Shown here: positions 30,208-39,467 of the stretch, piece by piece
Numbering within the stretch: the stretch's first letter is position 1
How the letters are laid out: every line of letters starts with the position of its first letter
Assembly: GCA_937931205.1 (NCBI GenBank)
Contig: CALHBF010000001.1
Coordinates: 186,001 to 250,000, forward strand
Direction: 5' to 3'
DNA length: 64,000 nt
DNA from: an uncultured Bacteriovoracaceae bacterium
GTDB taxonomy: Bacteria > Bdellovibrionota > Bacteriovoracia > Bacteriovoracales > Bacteriovoracaceae
Program-made: the position numbers and the translations under genes
The notes under the pieces: model-generated
Seen by the model: only the letters and a program-made list of their open reading frames with translations
Told to the model about the DNA's origin: nothing
The model's database searches: none

Positions 30208-32856
30208 TTAGAAATGCTTTTCAGAAATTCTTTCTTTCACAACATCTTCATAAGAAGAAACCTTTTGCTCGATATCTGATTTCTTCATATTAAATCTTTT
30301 TGCTACCGAATCATTTAATAGCTCTTCAACTGTTTTCTTCTCCACTTCTTTCCATCCCATTGAAAGACAGGCCTTACGTGGAAGTCTCACAGTCACTCTT
30401 GTTTTCTCCCATTTCCAAGGGATAACACTCTTACAGTGAAGCGCTCTCTCATCGGCCTTTGCCTCTAACAGAGCTTCCACCCTTGAGAAGATCTGGTTAT
30501 CAACTTCCTTTTGAGAAGCTTCAACAAATTTCTTATACCCTTCATCTCCCAGAGCATCCTGACAAGGGCCACTCATAATCAATGAACTGAAAGCTTCACG
30601 CTTTAGATGGTAAAGAGGTAGAAATGTCACTTGTCCTAAAGCAAGATTTCGACAAGAACTCATCACTGAAGATTTATCAGTTAAGCTACTCACCCACGAA
30701 AAGTCAGAAACAAGAAACTCACGGATTTTATCTGCATCTTGAGAGAAGATAACCGGGAGCTCTTGTGCTTCTTCGGCCATTGATGTCTCATGATAACCTC
30801 TCATCAGAGTTACCATTTTCGGTTTTAAAAACTCGAGGATAATTTGTTCTTCGATTGGATGAACGACCTTCTGTCCGTTGAAATCTAGTTCACGAACAAA
30901 TTCAGTCATCGCAGTCGGCATCTGAGCGTTCAAACAATTAAAGAATGAACTCACAAGGTAGCCTTTCGCCGGGGTAAAGAGGGTGCCTGCGGGAGCAGCA
31001 TCATCATTATGATTCATGTTCAAACACATCTGCCATGTGTCTTCTGACTTCAAAGTAATCAATTCTTCATTAGCATCAAGAAGATTCTTATAGCTGTTAT
31101 AAAGATCACTCGATACTCGAGAATAAGCATGAGCATTTGAATACAAGACGCCTAGCTCTTGAGCATGAGATTCCGGCAGTCCCATGTTAATAGCTTCTGC
31201 TGAAGCAACACGAGTAACTTTTCCATCGTAACAAGATTTTAGGTCATCAAAGACACTGCCTTTAAAACATTGAAAGAATGCTTCGTTAGCTAGTCTGCGA
31301 GAACTAAGCAAATTATTGAAAGATTTCATCTTTTCAACATAAGCAGGATCTTTAGACATTTCTGTCACATAAGTTTTAAAGCTTTCACGTAGAGAATTTT
31401 TAACAAGAACATTCCATTGATTTTGATCTTGTGCCGAATCAAGTGTATTACAACCATCTGGTTCATAAATTTTAACCATCGAAGTGACTTCGCTGGCCAT
31501 CAATTGAGCCTCATGACTTAAACAACGTAATACCCATGGACTAACAGAGCTGACACTAAAGTCTGCTGCAGAAAAATAATTTGACTGATATGCCTTCTCG
31601 CTTGCTGTACAGTCCATCACTTTCGTTAAAGCTTTGCCAGCGAAAGAGGATTCGTATTTTTTAAGAAGTCTTTCTCTGTTACCTATTTTGTCATAGCTAT
31701 CGCCATGAAAATAATTGCCACTAATCCAATTATATTGAACATCGTCAATTTTAGTTTTGGTTCTGTCACCTTCTTGTCTAAAGTAGGCCAGAGTGTCTGC
31801 AAAGTTCTCTACTGGAGAAGTTGCTGCATAATCACGAATTGTTCTCGCTTCAGGTTTTAACTTCCACTCAGATACAAACTTACCTTCGGCATTCGTGTAC
31901 TCATGCTTGTAAAAGCCAACGAGATCTAGATAATCTTTGTCATATGAACGGTAGTACTGATTACTTCTTTTCTCACGGGCCTGAAGGTTGTCCAGCATGT
32001 GAGTCATTTCGTGAATCACACCTACATACAAGAACCCTTCATCTTTATTCATCATCGAAGTTGTTAAACAACCATCTTGAAGTCTAATATGCCCAGCAGT
32101 ACTGGCCAGACCACAAGCACCTACTTTGTAACCTTCAAAGTTCTCAACTCCGCGTGGAATACGTTGAACCTCATTTAAGTTTGTTAGGTTGGTATAAGGT
32201 TCCTTCAGGAGATGCGTGATTCTCCATAAAGCATAAAGTTCTGTCTCATTATAGAGATAAGATGAAATGGGAAAACTTTTATCAGCATAGACTTCAGCGG
32301 CCGGAGCTGGAGGTCTGCTGACGACAACCTGGTATACACCAGGATTAGGAGATCGCTGATCAGGAATCATATTATCAGCTGAGAGATAATGTCCAAATTT
32401 GAGAAACCAAATATAGTGGACATATCCAGCTACATTATTATTTCCCTTATTATAAATTCGGTTAAAAATACAAGGAACATCACCGCAACCTGAATAATCA
32501 ATACTCTCAGGGTTGGCCAGATCACCAATTTTATCACCATACTTTTTCAGGAAATTGGCCTGTGGTATCGGTAGAGTTGATAAATCCAGATGCTTCCAAG
32601 TCCCCGATACAGCTCTTCCAGAAACCTTGGATTCGTATTGAGCAATTTCTTTTTTCAGAGTATCAACAGTAAAGATGTTACTTAAACACATCCCTTTTTG
32701 ATTATTTGAAGCAATAGACCTTACAAGAGTATCCTCACTCGATTGCAGATGCATATCTTGCCAAGCAGTCGCAATCGACTTAGGTGCTTTGGGTTTTGAG
32801 CAAGCAACAAGTGCCAATGCACCCATCGCATATATGATGTAATTACTTCGTTTCAT
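30208..32856 (-). CDS. Large lipoprotein with HExxH zinc-metallopeptidase motif, paralog A
   Basis: 882 aa; lipobox ALVACS; GVIHEMTHMLDN; extensive similarity to the 33412-36021 product, e.g. IPWKWEKTRVTVRLPRKACLSMGWK. Confidence 0.85.
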   Translation of the reverse strand: MKRSNYIIYAMGALALVACSKPKAPKSIATAWQDMHLQSSEDTLVRSIASNNQKGMCLSNIFTVDTLKKEIAQYESKVSGRAVSGTWKHLDLSTLPIPQANFLKKYGDKIGDLANPESIDYSGCGDVPCIFNRIYNKGNNNVAGYVHYIWFLKFGHYLSADNMIPDQRSPNPGVYQVVVSRPPAPAAEVYADKSFPISSYLYNETELYALWRITHLLKEPYTNLTNLNEVQRIPRGVENFEGYKVGACGLASTAGHIRLQDGCLTTSMMNKDEGFLYVGVIHEMTHMLDNLQAREKRSNQYYRSYDKDYLDLVGFYKHEYTNAEGKFVSEWKLKPEARTIRDYAATSPVENFADTLAYFRQEGDRTKTKIDDVQYNWISGNYFHGDSYDKIGNRERLLKKYESSFAGKALTKVMDCTASEKAYQSNYFSAADFSVSSVSPWVLRCLSHEAQLMASEVTSMVKIYEPDGCNTLDSAQDQNQWNVLVKNSLRESFKTYVTEMSKDPAYVEKMKSFNNLLSSRRLANEAFFQCFKGSVFDDLKSCYDGKVTRVASAEAINMGLPESHAQELGVLYSNAHAYSRVSSDLYNSYKNLLDANEELITLKSEDTWQMCLNMNHNDDAAPAGTLFTPAKGYLVSSFFNCLNAQMPTAMTEFVRELDFNGQKVVHPIEEQIILEFLKPKMVTLMRGYHETSMAEEAQELPVIFSQDADKIREFLVSDFSWVSSLTDKSSVMSSCRNLALGQVTFLPLYHLKREAFSSLIMSGPCQDALGDEGYKKFVEASQKEVDNQIFSRVEALLEAKADERALHCKSVIPWKWEKTRVTVRLPRKACLSMGWKEVEKKTVEELLNDSVAKRFNMKKSDIEQKVSSYEDVVKERISEKHF

Positions 32857-33265
32857 ACTTAATCACCCTTAATACAATATCCGAGTCTTCGGTATAAACG
32901 ACCCCAGTCCCCTTCGCATCACATTTCATGACGAACTCAGGCTTCTCATGGCCAACAATTTTCTCTGTGATTTTCTGAATTTTCACATCGCAATCTTTGA
33001 AAGCATGCTTCCAATAAATAAGAGTTCTCTCTTCATTGGTAGGATTGATGTAACCATTAGTGACGACACCATTCTGCACCTGATACTTTTCATCATTTTT
33101 GTAGTGAAGAATTTTGGAATCATCTACCGGAATGACTTCCTCTTTGATGGGTTCTCCCTTCACATCAATTAGTTCTTTGATTGTTGTGGTTCCATAATGA
33201 GGATCATTTTTTTGGGCCCCACAAGAAATAAGAAATAATGCTGATAAAAATAGTATTGGTTTCAT
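32843..33265 (-). CDS. Small lipoprotein, first gene of the paralog A operon
   Basis: 140 aa; lipobox FLISCG; overlaps start of the downstream gene. Confidence 0.8.
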   Translation of the reverse strand: MKPILFLSALFLISCGAQKNDPHYGTTTIKELIDVKGEPIKEEVIPVDDSKILHYKNDEKYQVQNGVVTNGYINPTNEERTLIYWKHAFKDCDVKIQKITEKIVGHEKPEFVMKCDAKGTGVVYTEDSDIVLRVIKYETK

Positions 33266-33285
33266 GGTTTATTCTCCATATGTGC

Positions 33286-33313
33286 TATTCGGCTGGTCAT
33301 AAACAAGACTTAA
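33286..33313 (-). promoter_or_regulatory. Sigma28/FliA-like promoter
   Basis: Minus strand TTAAGTCT-N12-GCCGAATA, ending 20 nt before ATG 33265. Confidence 0.65.
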
Positions 33314-33383
33314 AAGATAAAACGGAGACTTCCCTATATTCAGCATCTTAGGAGTCCTTAATTTTTTAGCAATTCTGAATATA

Positions 33384-33410
33384 AAAGGGCCCTCTTTTCA
33401 AGGGCCCTTT
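33384..33410 (-). terminator. Rho-independent terminator after paralog B
   Basis: AAAGGGCCCT-7 nt-AGGGCCCTTT immediately after the 33412 stop; T-rich on the minus strand. Confidence 0.85.
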
Positions 33411-33411
33411 A

Positions 33412-36006
33412 TTAGAAATGTTTTTCTTCAACTGCAGCTCTTATTCGTGGAGCTCTTGAACTAATCTCAGCTTTGAGTTCTTCAGTGCTTAATTTCAATT
33501 TCTTTAAGTCAGAACTTCTCATAAGCTCGTTAACAACTGTCTCTTCTACATCTTTCCAACCCATAGTTAAACAGGCCTGGCGTGGAATTCTAACAGTTGC
33601 TCTCGTTCTTTCCCACTTCCAAGGAATGATAGTCCTACAATGTAGTGCTCTCTCCTCTGCGGCAGTATTGAATATTTGATCAATTCTTGAATAAACTTCT
33701 GCTTCTATTTTTGACTTACTATTTTCAACAAATTTCGTGAAGGTAGGATCTTGTAAAATGTCACGACAGACTTCACTTGATAGTAGATTACCAAAAACTT
33801 CTCGCTTCACGTGGAATCGAGGAAGATAGTCGATTTTCTTTAATCCATAGTCACGACAGCTTAGTAGTAGTGTCGTTTGATTATTCAGAGTTGTGACCCA
33901 AGAAAAATCACTTAAAAGATCCTGACGAATTCCTCCATAGTACTGTTTGACAATGCCGGATAGCTCGACCTTCTCCTCAGCTGTGGCCTTTAGATGAAGA
34001 GTCGTAATCAAATCACTAATACGAGGAACGAGGAATTCAACAAGAATTTCCTCTTCTTTAGAATGAGTCACTTTCTGCCCTTCCAGTTCAAGGGCCCTTG
34101 TCACTTGGGTAACAAGAGATGGGAAACCATCATTCACACAATTGACAATTGAGCTGACAGCATATCCTCTGACTGGATTAAAATATTTTCCTCTTGGACG
34201 GTAAGTATCATCTGCCGGAACATCAACACATGCCTGCCAAAAATATTGAGTTTCATTTTCAATCATTTCTGCATTTTGATCTAAAATCCCTTTGAATGAT
34301 GAGAACAACTCATTCACAACAACCGAGTACGGATGGGCCTCTCCATAAAGACGAACTAACTCGACAGCTTGCTCATCTGGAAGCCTTAGCCCAACTCCTA
34401 TTTCGGAAATAATCTGATTGATTTTTTCTTGATAGCAACTACTCATATCTTTAAGGCTACTACCTTGATAACAAGCATAAATAGCTTCATTGGCATACTG
34501 GCGGCTAGCAACGATATTTTCAAGATTACCAATTTTTTCTAGATACTTAGGATCTTTTGTCATTTCACTGACATAAACAGAGAATTGTCCTTTGAGATAT
34601 TCTTTTAAATCTTCATCCCAGAATCTTTTTTCTGATCTTGAAAGTAATCCGCAACCATCTGGTTCATAAACCTTCACACGTGCAGTGATCATCTCTGCGA
34701 TTTCTTTTGCTTCATGTCCGAGGCAGCGAAGCATCCAAGGAGCGATTTGAGCATCCTGAAAATCTCTCATCGTGAAATAATCAGAATGATAAGATTTAGA
34801 ATTCTTTGAACAATCTACAACTTTACCTAAAATACCTCGGCTCGCTACAGAACCATGCTGCTTGATCAAACGACTTCTGTTTCCAGTCGTATCATAAGTT
34901 TCGTTGGCAAAATAATTTCTTGATACCCAAGAAAAGTGTTCATTCGAAATTTTACTTTTTGTCTCATCTCCACTTTGTCTAAAATAGGCTAAGGTATCAG
35001 CAAAGCTCTCTGCAGGACTTGCCGTCGCGTAGTCTCTGATTGCTTTAGCCCCTGGCCTTACTTTCCACTGATAAACGAGCTTCCCGTTAGCATCTGTATA
35101 CTCTTCACGATAAAATCCCGCGACATTTGTATAGTCAGGCTCATATGAGCGATAAGTTTTACCAACATAACGTGTTCTTGCTTCATGATAATCAAGAATA
35201 TGGGACATTTCATGAACAACACCTATATAGAGGAATCCATCATCGTTATTGAGATTTTCAACCTTCAAACATCCATCAGAAACAAATACATTTCCGATTG
35301 AAGAAGCAATTCCACAAGTTAAGGGACTCGCATTCTCAAAATTAGCTCCACGAGGAAGCCTTTGTAGTTCGCGAAAGAGAGTCATTGTTGTAAATGGTTC
35401 TTTTAAAAGATGAGTTACTCTCCAAAGCCCATAGAGTTCAGCATCATTAAAAAGATACGCACTCAAAGGCCAGCTGCGACCACCATAAACACCTACTCTA
35501 TCAGGGCTGTAGTCATAGCTTGGAATAGAGTTATCAGCTGCAAGATAGCTACCAAATTTGAGATACCACAAATAGTGAACATATCCGCCGATGTAATCAT
35601 CACCCTTCTTATAAATGCGATTGAAAATACATGGAAGATCTCCACAACCAGAATAGTCGATACTATCTTTGTATTGCAGGTCTCCTATTTTATCTCCGAA
35701 CTGGCGCAAGAATTGAGCTTGAGGAAACGGTAACATACTCAATTCGAGATGTTTCCAAAATCCGGCAGATGCACTCTTGTTGCTGAATGTTTTTTCGTAG
35801 TTAGCAATCTCGCTCTTGAGTGCCGGAACATTAAAATTACTCTGCAAGCACATGGCCGTACCATTAACTGAGGCGACACTACGAACGAGTTCATCAGATT
35901 GCGATGACGATTTCTGCTGCCACACCAATGCTAAGCTTTTGGGTGATTTTTTTTCACCTGTACAAGACAGCAAAATAAGAAAAGAAAGTAGAAAAATAGG
36001 TCTCAT
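33412..36006 (-). CDS. Large lipoprotein with HExxH zinc-metallopeptidase motif, paralog B
   Basis: About 864 aa from MRPIFLLSFLILLSC (lipobox); GVVHEMSHILDY; IPWKWERTRATVRIPRQACLTMGWK; start 36006 preferred (GGAG upstream) over 36021. Confidence 0.85.
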   Translation of the reverse strand: MRPIFLLSFLILLSCTGEKKSPKSLALVWQQKSSSQSDELVRSVASVNGTAMCLQSNFNVPALKSEIANYEKTFSNKSASAGFWKHLELSMLPFPQAQFLRQFGDKIGDLQYKDSIDYSGCGDLPCIFNRIYKKGDDYIGGYVHYLWYLKFGSYLAADNSIPSYDYSPDRVGVYGGRSWPLSAYLFNDAELYGLWRVTHLLKEPFTTMTLFRELQRLPRGANFENASPLTCGIASSIGNVFVSDGCLKVENLNNDDGFLYIGVVHEMSHILDYHEARTRYVGKTYRSYEPDYTNVAGFYREEYTDANGKLVYQWKVRPGAKAIRDYATASPAESFADTLAYFRQSGDETKSKISNEHFSWVSRNYFANETYDTTGNRSRLIKQHGSVASRGILGKVVDCSKNSKSYHSDYFTMRDFQDAQIAPWMLRCLGHEAKEIAEMITARVKVYEPDGCGLLSRSEKRFWDEDLKEYLKGQFSVYVSEMTKDPKYLEKIGNLENIVASRQYANEAIYACYQGSSLKDMSSCYQEKINQIISEIGVGLRLPDEQAVELVRLYGEAHPYSVVVNELFSSFKGILDQNAEMIENETQYFWQACVDVPADDTYRPRGKYFNPVRGYAVSSIVNCVNDGFPSLVTQVTRALELEGQKVTHSKEEEILVEFLVPRISDLITTLHLKATAEEKVELSGIVKQYYGGIRQDLLSDFSWVTTLNNQTTLLLSCRDYGLKKIDYLPRFHVKREVFGNLLSSEVCRDILQDPTFTKFVENSKSKIEAEVYSRIDQIFNTAAEERALHCRTIIPWKWERTRATVRIPRQACLTMGWKDVEETVVNELMRSSDLKKLKLSTEELKAEISSRAPRIRAAVEEKHF

Positions 36007-36027
36007 GGGTTTTTTCTCCATGAGACC

Positions 36028-36055
36028 TATTCGGCTAAGCTTTTGAAAGACTTGA
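36028..36055 (-). promoter_or_regulatory. Sigma28/FliA-like promoter
   Basis: Minus strand TCAAGTCT-N12-GCCGAATA, ending 21 nt before ATG 36006. Confidence 0.65.
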
Positions 36056-36066
36056 AAATAAAGGAA

Positions 36067-36729
36067 TTAAATTGGCCTAATCACACCACAAGATATGGGA
36101 ACACTGATATGAGGTTCAAGATTTTCAATACTTGCTACTGTACTAGGAAGATGTCCTGATGCCGAAGTCCCTTGAACTAGGATCACTCGGTTTTCCAGAC
36201 TTAAACTGTCTCCTTTGAGCAAGTAATGATCAGGACCATAAGGCATTTGCAGATCTTTTAAAATATCTGACCAGTTGGCCTTCTTATTATAGGTAAAACT
36301 CGGCCCCTTAGGATATTGTCCCTCGCCCTCTTTCCTGGAGGTAATGTCATTATCCAAAGGAATTAAAACACTACCTAAAGCAACGTGGGCTTCTTTAATA
36401 TCAATGATGCCATCTTTATTCCTGTCATCAGCTGGTGTTGGGCATTTCGAAGCAGAGAAAATGTTCTGCATATGCATCACTCTCTGATCATCATCCAAGT
36501 AAGTTGTTATGTTTAATACATCCGCCTGGAGAGACAATTCCGCTCTACCGAAAGGAATAAAACCATTAACCGTCGAGTTAATCGGTCTAAGAAACGCCAC
36601 ATATTTCCCCTCCTTCATAACAATTTCTTCTTTCTCAATACTGTTAATCACCTGCCCTCCAGATCCTCCGCTGCTTTTTCCACACGAAGAAACTAAAAGC
36701 AATAACATCATAGGGACTAATGTTTTCAT
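36067..36729 (-). CDS. Lipoprotein with an EF-hand calcium-binding loop
   Basis: Lipobox LLLLVSSC; loop DRNKDGIIDIKE; ATGA overlap with the upstream gene. Confidence 0.75.
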   Translation of the reverse strand: MKTLVPMMLLLLVSSCGKSSGGSGGQVINSIEKEEIVMKEGKYVAFLRPINSTVNGFIPFGRAELSLQADVLNITTYLDDDQRVMHMQNIFSASKCPTPADDRNKDGIIDIKEAHVALGSVLIPLDNDITSRKEGEGQYPKGPSFTYNKKANWSDILKDLQMPYGPDHYLLKGDSLSLENRVILVQGTSASGHLPSTVASIENLEPHISVPISCGVIRPI

Positions 36730-37544
36730 AGCGAATCAGCTCCTGTTTTAAACCCCAGGCCATAAGACATTCTTACCTCGCCTGCATTAAATTCTGTTTT
36801 ATGAACATTCTTTTTTTCTTTATCTGAAAGATAGGCCGGGATGCGATAGTACATGCTATCAATCATCAGGTAGCAATCTTCAGTTTGAGGGTTCACATCG
36901 TATTCAGAAAATTTATCAGTCGGTTTACATTCACGTTTCGAAAATACCATCAGATCGGTCCACTCTCTGATAGGTACTGGACGATCAAGGAATTGATGAT
37001 CAACGACATATTTTTCAATTTTATCTCCTACTTTCACAGAGAGAAGAGGTGCTACGTGAAACCACCACTTAAAACGATTTCGATTTATGTATGAAGCGGT
37101 AAAAAAGGCATAAACCATCTCTGTCTGATAGCCATATTTTTTCCAGCCTTCAAATGCCCAAATAAAAGCACGATCACTGCATTCTGATTTTCTCGTATAA
37201 TCAGTCTTTAAGTTTTTCCAAAAATCTTGAAGCTGATCTTGAGTTAAGACTGACGGCTGATAATTCTCAGTCGAAGGCTCAAGACTTAATGGAGTAGGAA
37301 CAGCATCCTCCCCTTCTGAGAGAACTTTATAAGAAGTTAATTCAAGCTTTTTATTAAGTTGCCCCTTTATGGCGTGGCCCTTATTTAAAACTCCTGCATC
37401 TTTAGTGAAAGCAACACGCCCATTCTCAAATTTGATGAGATACTCACCTGTTTCTTTTACTTCTTCTATCGAGTGGATTTTACCTTGAAGGACATCTGCA
37501 AATGATGGCAGAGAGACGAGAAATGCTAATAGAACAAACTTCAT
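36726..37544 (-). CDS. Exported protein-glutaminase-like protein
   Basis: Signal peptide; Cys-His-Asp pattern SECSDRAFIWAFEGWKKYG / WWFHVAPLL / KYVVDHQFLDRPVPIREW. Confidence 0.7.
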   Translation of the reverse strand: MKFVLLAFLVSLPSFADVLQGKIHSIEEVKETGEYLIKFENGRVAFTKDAGVLNKGHAIKGQLNKKLELTSYKVLSEGEDAVPTPLSLEPSTENYQPSVLTQDQLQDFWKNLKTDYTRKSECSDRAFIWAFEGWKKYGYQTEMVYAFFTASYINRNRFKWWFHVAPLLSVKVGDKIEKYVVDHQFLDRPVPIREWTDLMVFSKRECKPTDKFSEYDVNPQTEDCYLMIDSMYYRIPAYLSDKEKKNVHKTEFNAGEVRMSYGLGFKTGADSL

Positions 37545-37689
37545 AACAAACTCCTTGAACTCATCAATTCAAACGGAGCTTGTATAACTTGAAATTTCTT
37601 CTCTCAGCAAGAAGAGAAAGTGTTTGATATTTTTATTTTACATATTGAGAGCAAACTATTGAAAGATTGCTCTCAAACTTAAGGTAAAA

Positions 37690-38802
37690 CTAACAGTTCT
37701 CTATAGCGTAAGAAACGATTTGCGTTAATTTTTTTAGATCATCTTTAGAAACGTTGTGAAATAAAGCGATGCGTAGCTGATTGCGGCCTAAACGACGATA
37801 AGCTTCAATATCAAATGCAATTTCTAATTCTCTTAGCCTCTGAGCGAGCTCACTCATCGGATATTTATCATCAACATCAATAGTGGCAACACTAATAGAT
37901 CTTGCAGATACTTCCTTCACAAAGTGAGAAAGATATTTTTTCTCACTTGCCCAGTCATAAAGAATGGCCGCTTTTTCTTGGGCTTCTTTAATCACTTCTT
38001 CCTCTCCTAGATTATTCATCAGTTTTACTTGTTCATTCAAATAAAAGAGTGAAGATAAACAAGGAGTGTTATATGTCTGGTGAAGTCGAGAAATCTCAAT
38101 AGCCGTTTTTAGATTAAGAGCAATCGGGATAAAACGATCTGCTTGAGAACTTACCTTCATTGCCTGCTCAATCGCCTGCGGCGACATGATCGCAATATAC
38201 GTTCCTCCCTCAGAAGCAAAAACTTTCTGTGGAGAGAAATAATAAACATCAATTTTTTTGAAGTCGGCCTTAATCTGTCCGGCCCCTGAAGTGGCATCAA
38301 CACAGAGAAGGTGACCTTCTTTTCTTTCCGGAAGATAAGTGTTCATCACTCCTGTGCTCGTTTCATTAAGAACACAACAAGTCAGATCAAAACCCTCTTT
38401 ATGAAAAGGCTTGATACTTTCTCCAAAGGCCACATCTTCACGAACAGCTTTAATCCATGGAATGTTGGCATGGGCCTTATAGGCCTTCTCAGAAAACTCT
38501 CCGCACACAAAATGCGAAGAACCTTGTGAGACAAGACTGAGACCCATAATCTCCCAAAAAAGAGTGGCCCCGCCATTGCCGATAACAACTTCGTAACCCT
38601 CAGGAAGATTAAAATATTTTTTCAAACCAAGTTGAAGCTCACGCACAAGCTTAACCACATTGTCTTTTCGGTGGGATGTCCCAAGATAATTTTTTGACTG
38701 GGCCAACTTCTCTACAAAGGCCTGTGGGATTAAGGAAGGACCTACACCAAAACGAGGATCTTTAGGAATGAGATGGGCAGGTATTTCTAAATTTTTAAAC
38801 AT
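37690..38802 (-). CDS. serC: Phosphoserine aminotransferase
   Basis: 370 aa; RFGVGPSLIP, GTSHRKDNV, VDATSGAGQI, YFSPQKVFASEGG. Confidence 0.85.
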   Translation of the reverse strand: MFKNLEIPAHLIPKDPRFGVGPSLIPQAFVEKLAQSKNYLGTSHRKDNVVKLVRELQLGLKKYFNLPEGYEVVIGNGGATLFWEIMGLSLVSQGSSHFVCGEFSEKAYKAHANIPWIKAVREDVAFGESIKPFHKEGFDLTCCVLNETSTGVMNTYLPERKEGHLLCVDATSGAGQIKADFKKIDVYYFSPQKVFASEGGTYIAIMSPQAIEQAMKVSSQADRFIPIALNLKTAIEISRLHQTYNTPCLSSLFYLNEQVKLMNNLGEEEVIKEAQEKAAILYDWASEKKYLSHFVKEVSARSISVATIDVDDKYPMSELAQRLRELEIAFDIEAYRRLGRNQLRIALFHNVSKDDLKKLTQIVSYAIENC

Positions 38803-38872
38803 TGGAATTTACCTCAATTAACGTCTATTCTTATCATAACTAGACTTGAACAACTTTATAATAAGAATTCTC

Positions 38873-39466
38873 ATGAAGCCCTTTTTATTCCTGATCCTTT
38901 TGCTAAACTTATCCATCGCTTCTGCCCAAATCAAAGGGCCTGATAAAATTGATGGTTGGCAACTTCATGCCGGATCTCATACCCAAAATTACAATGCCGT
39001 CCAAACCAATGGCCAAGGCGAAATCAGAAAGTTCGAATTCACTCCAGTTATCGGTGGTGGATTAAACATTCCCCTTTCTGATAACTGGAAATTCCTACCG
39101 GAAATTTCTTGGGTTCTTCCTAAATTTAATGAAGATTCAAAAATCATTAAGAACATTTTCTTTTTTAGAGCAGACTTTGCTTACACTCTTACAGAGTGGA
39201 TGTGGCTAAGGCTCGGAACAAGTGTTTCTGTCTTAAATCAGCATGGACGAGGTGGGAAGGCCCAACTCAATAATGGTAATGATACCACTGAGTTTTATTA
39301 TCCAGATGAAAACCACTCAAGCGTAAACAATACTCTCGATCTTGGAGTTGAATTTCTTTACGACAATTGGTCTCTTCGTTTACAAACCTACACATACCAA
39401 ATTTTTAAAGAAGAAAGCAGACAAGTTTCCTACTCACTCTTTCTTACTCGCTATTGGGGTCTTTAA
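38873..39466 (+). CDS. Outer-membrane beta-barrel-like protein
   Basis: Signal peptide MKPFLFLILLLNLSIASAQ; alternating amphipathic strands, C-terminal LTRYWGL; start 38873. Confidence 0.65.
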   Translation: MKPFLFLILLLNLSIASAQIKGPDKIDGWQLHAGSHTQNYNAVQTNGQGEIRKFEFTPVIGGGLNIPLSDNWKFLPEISWVLPKFNEDSKIIKNIFFFRADFAYTLTEWMWLRLGTSVSVLNQHGRGGKAQLNNGNDTTEFYYPDENHSSVNNTLDLGVEFLYDNWSLRLQTYTYQIFKEESRQVSYSLFLTRYWGL

Positions 39467-39467
39467 T

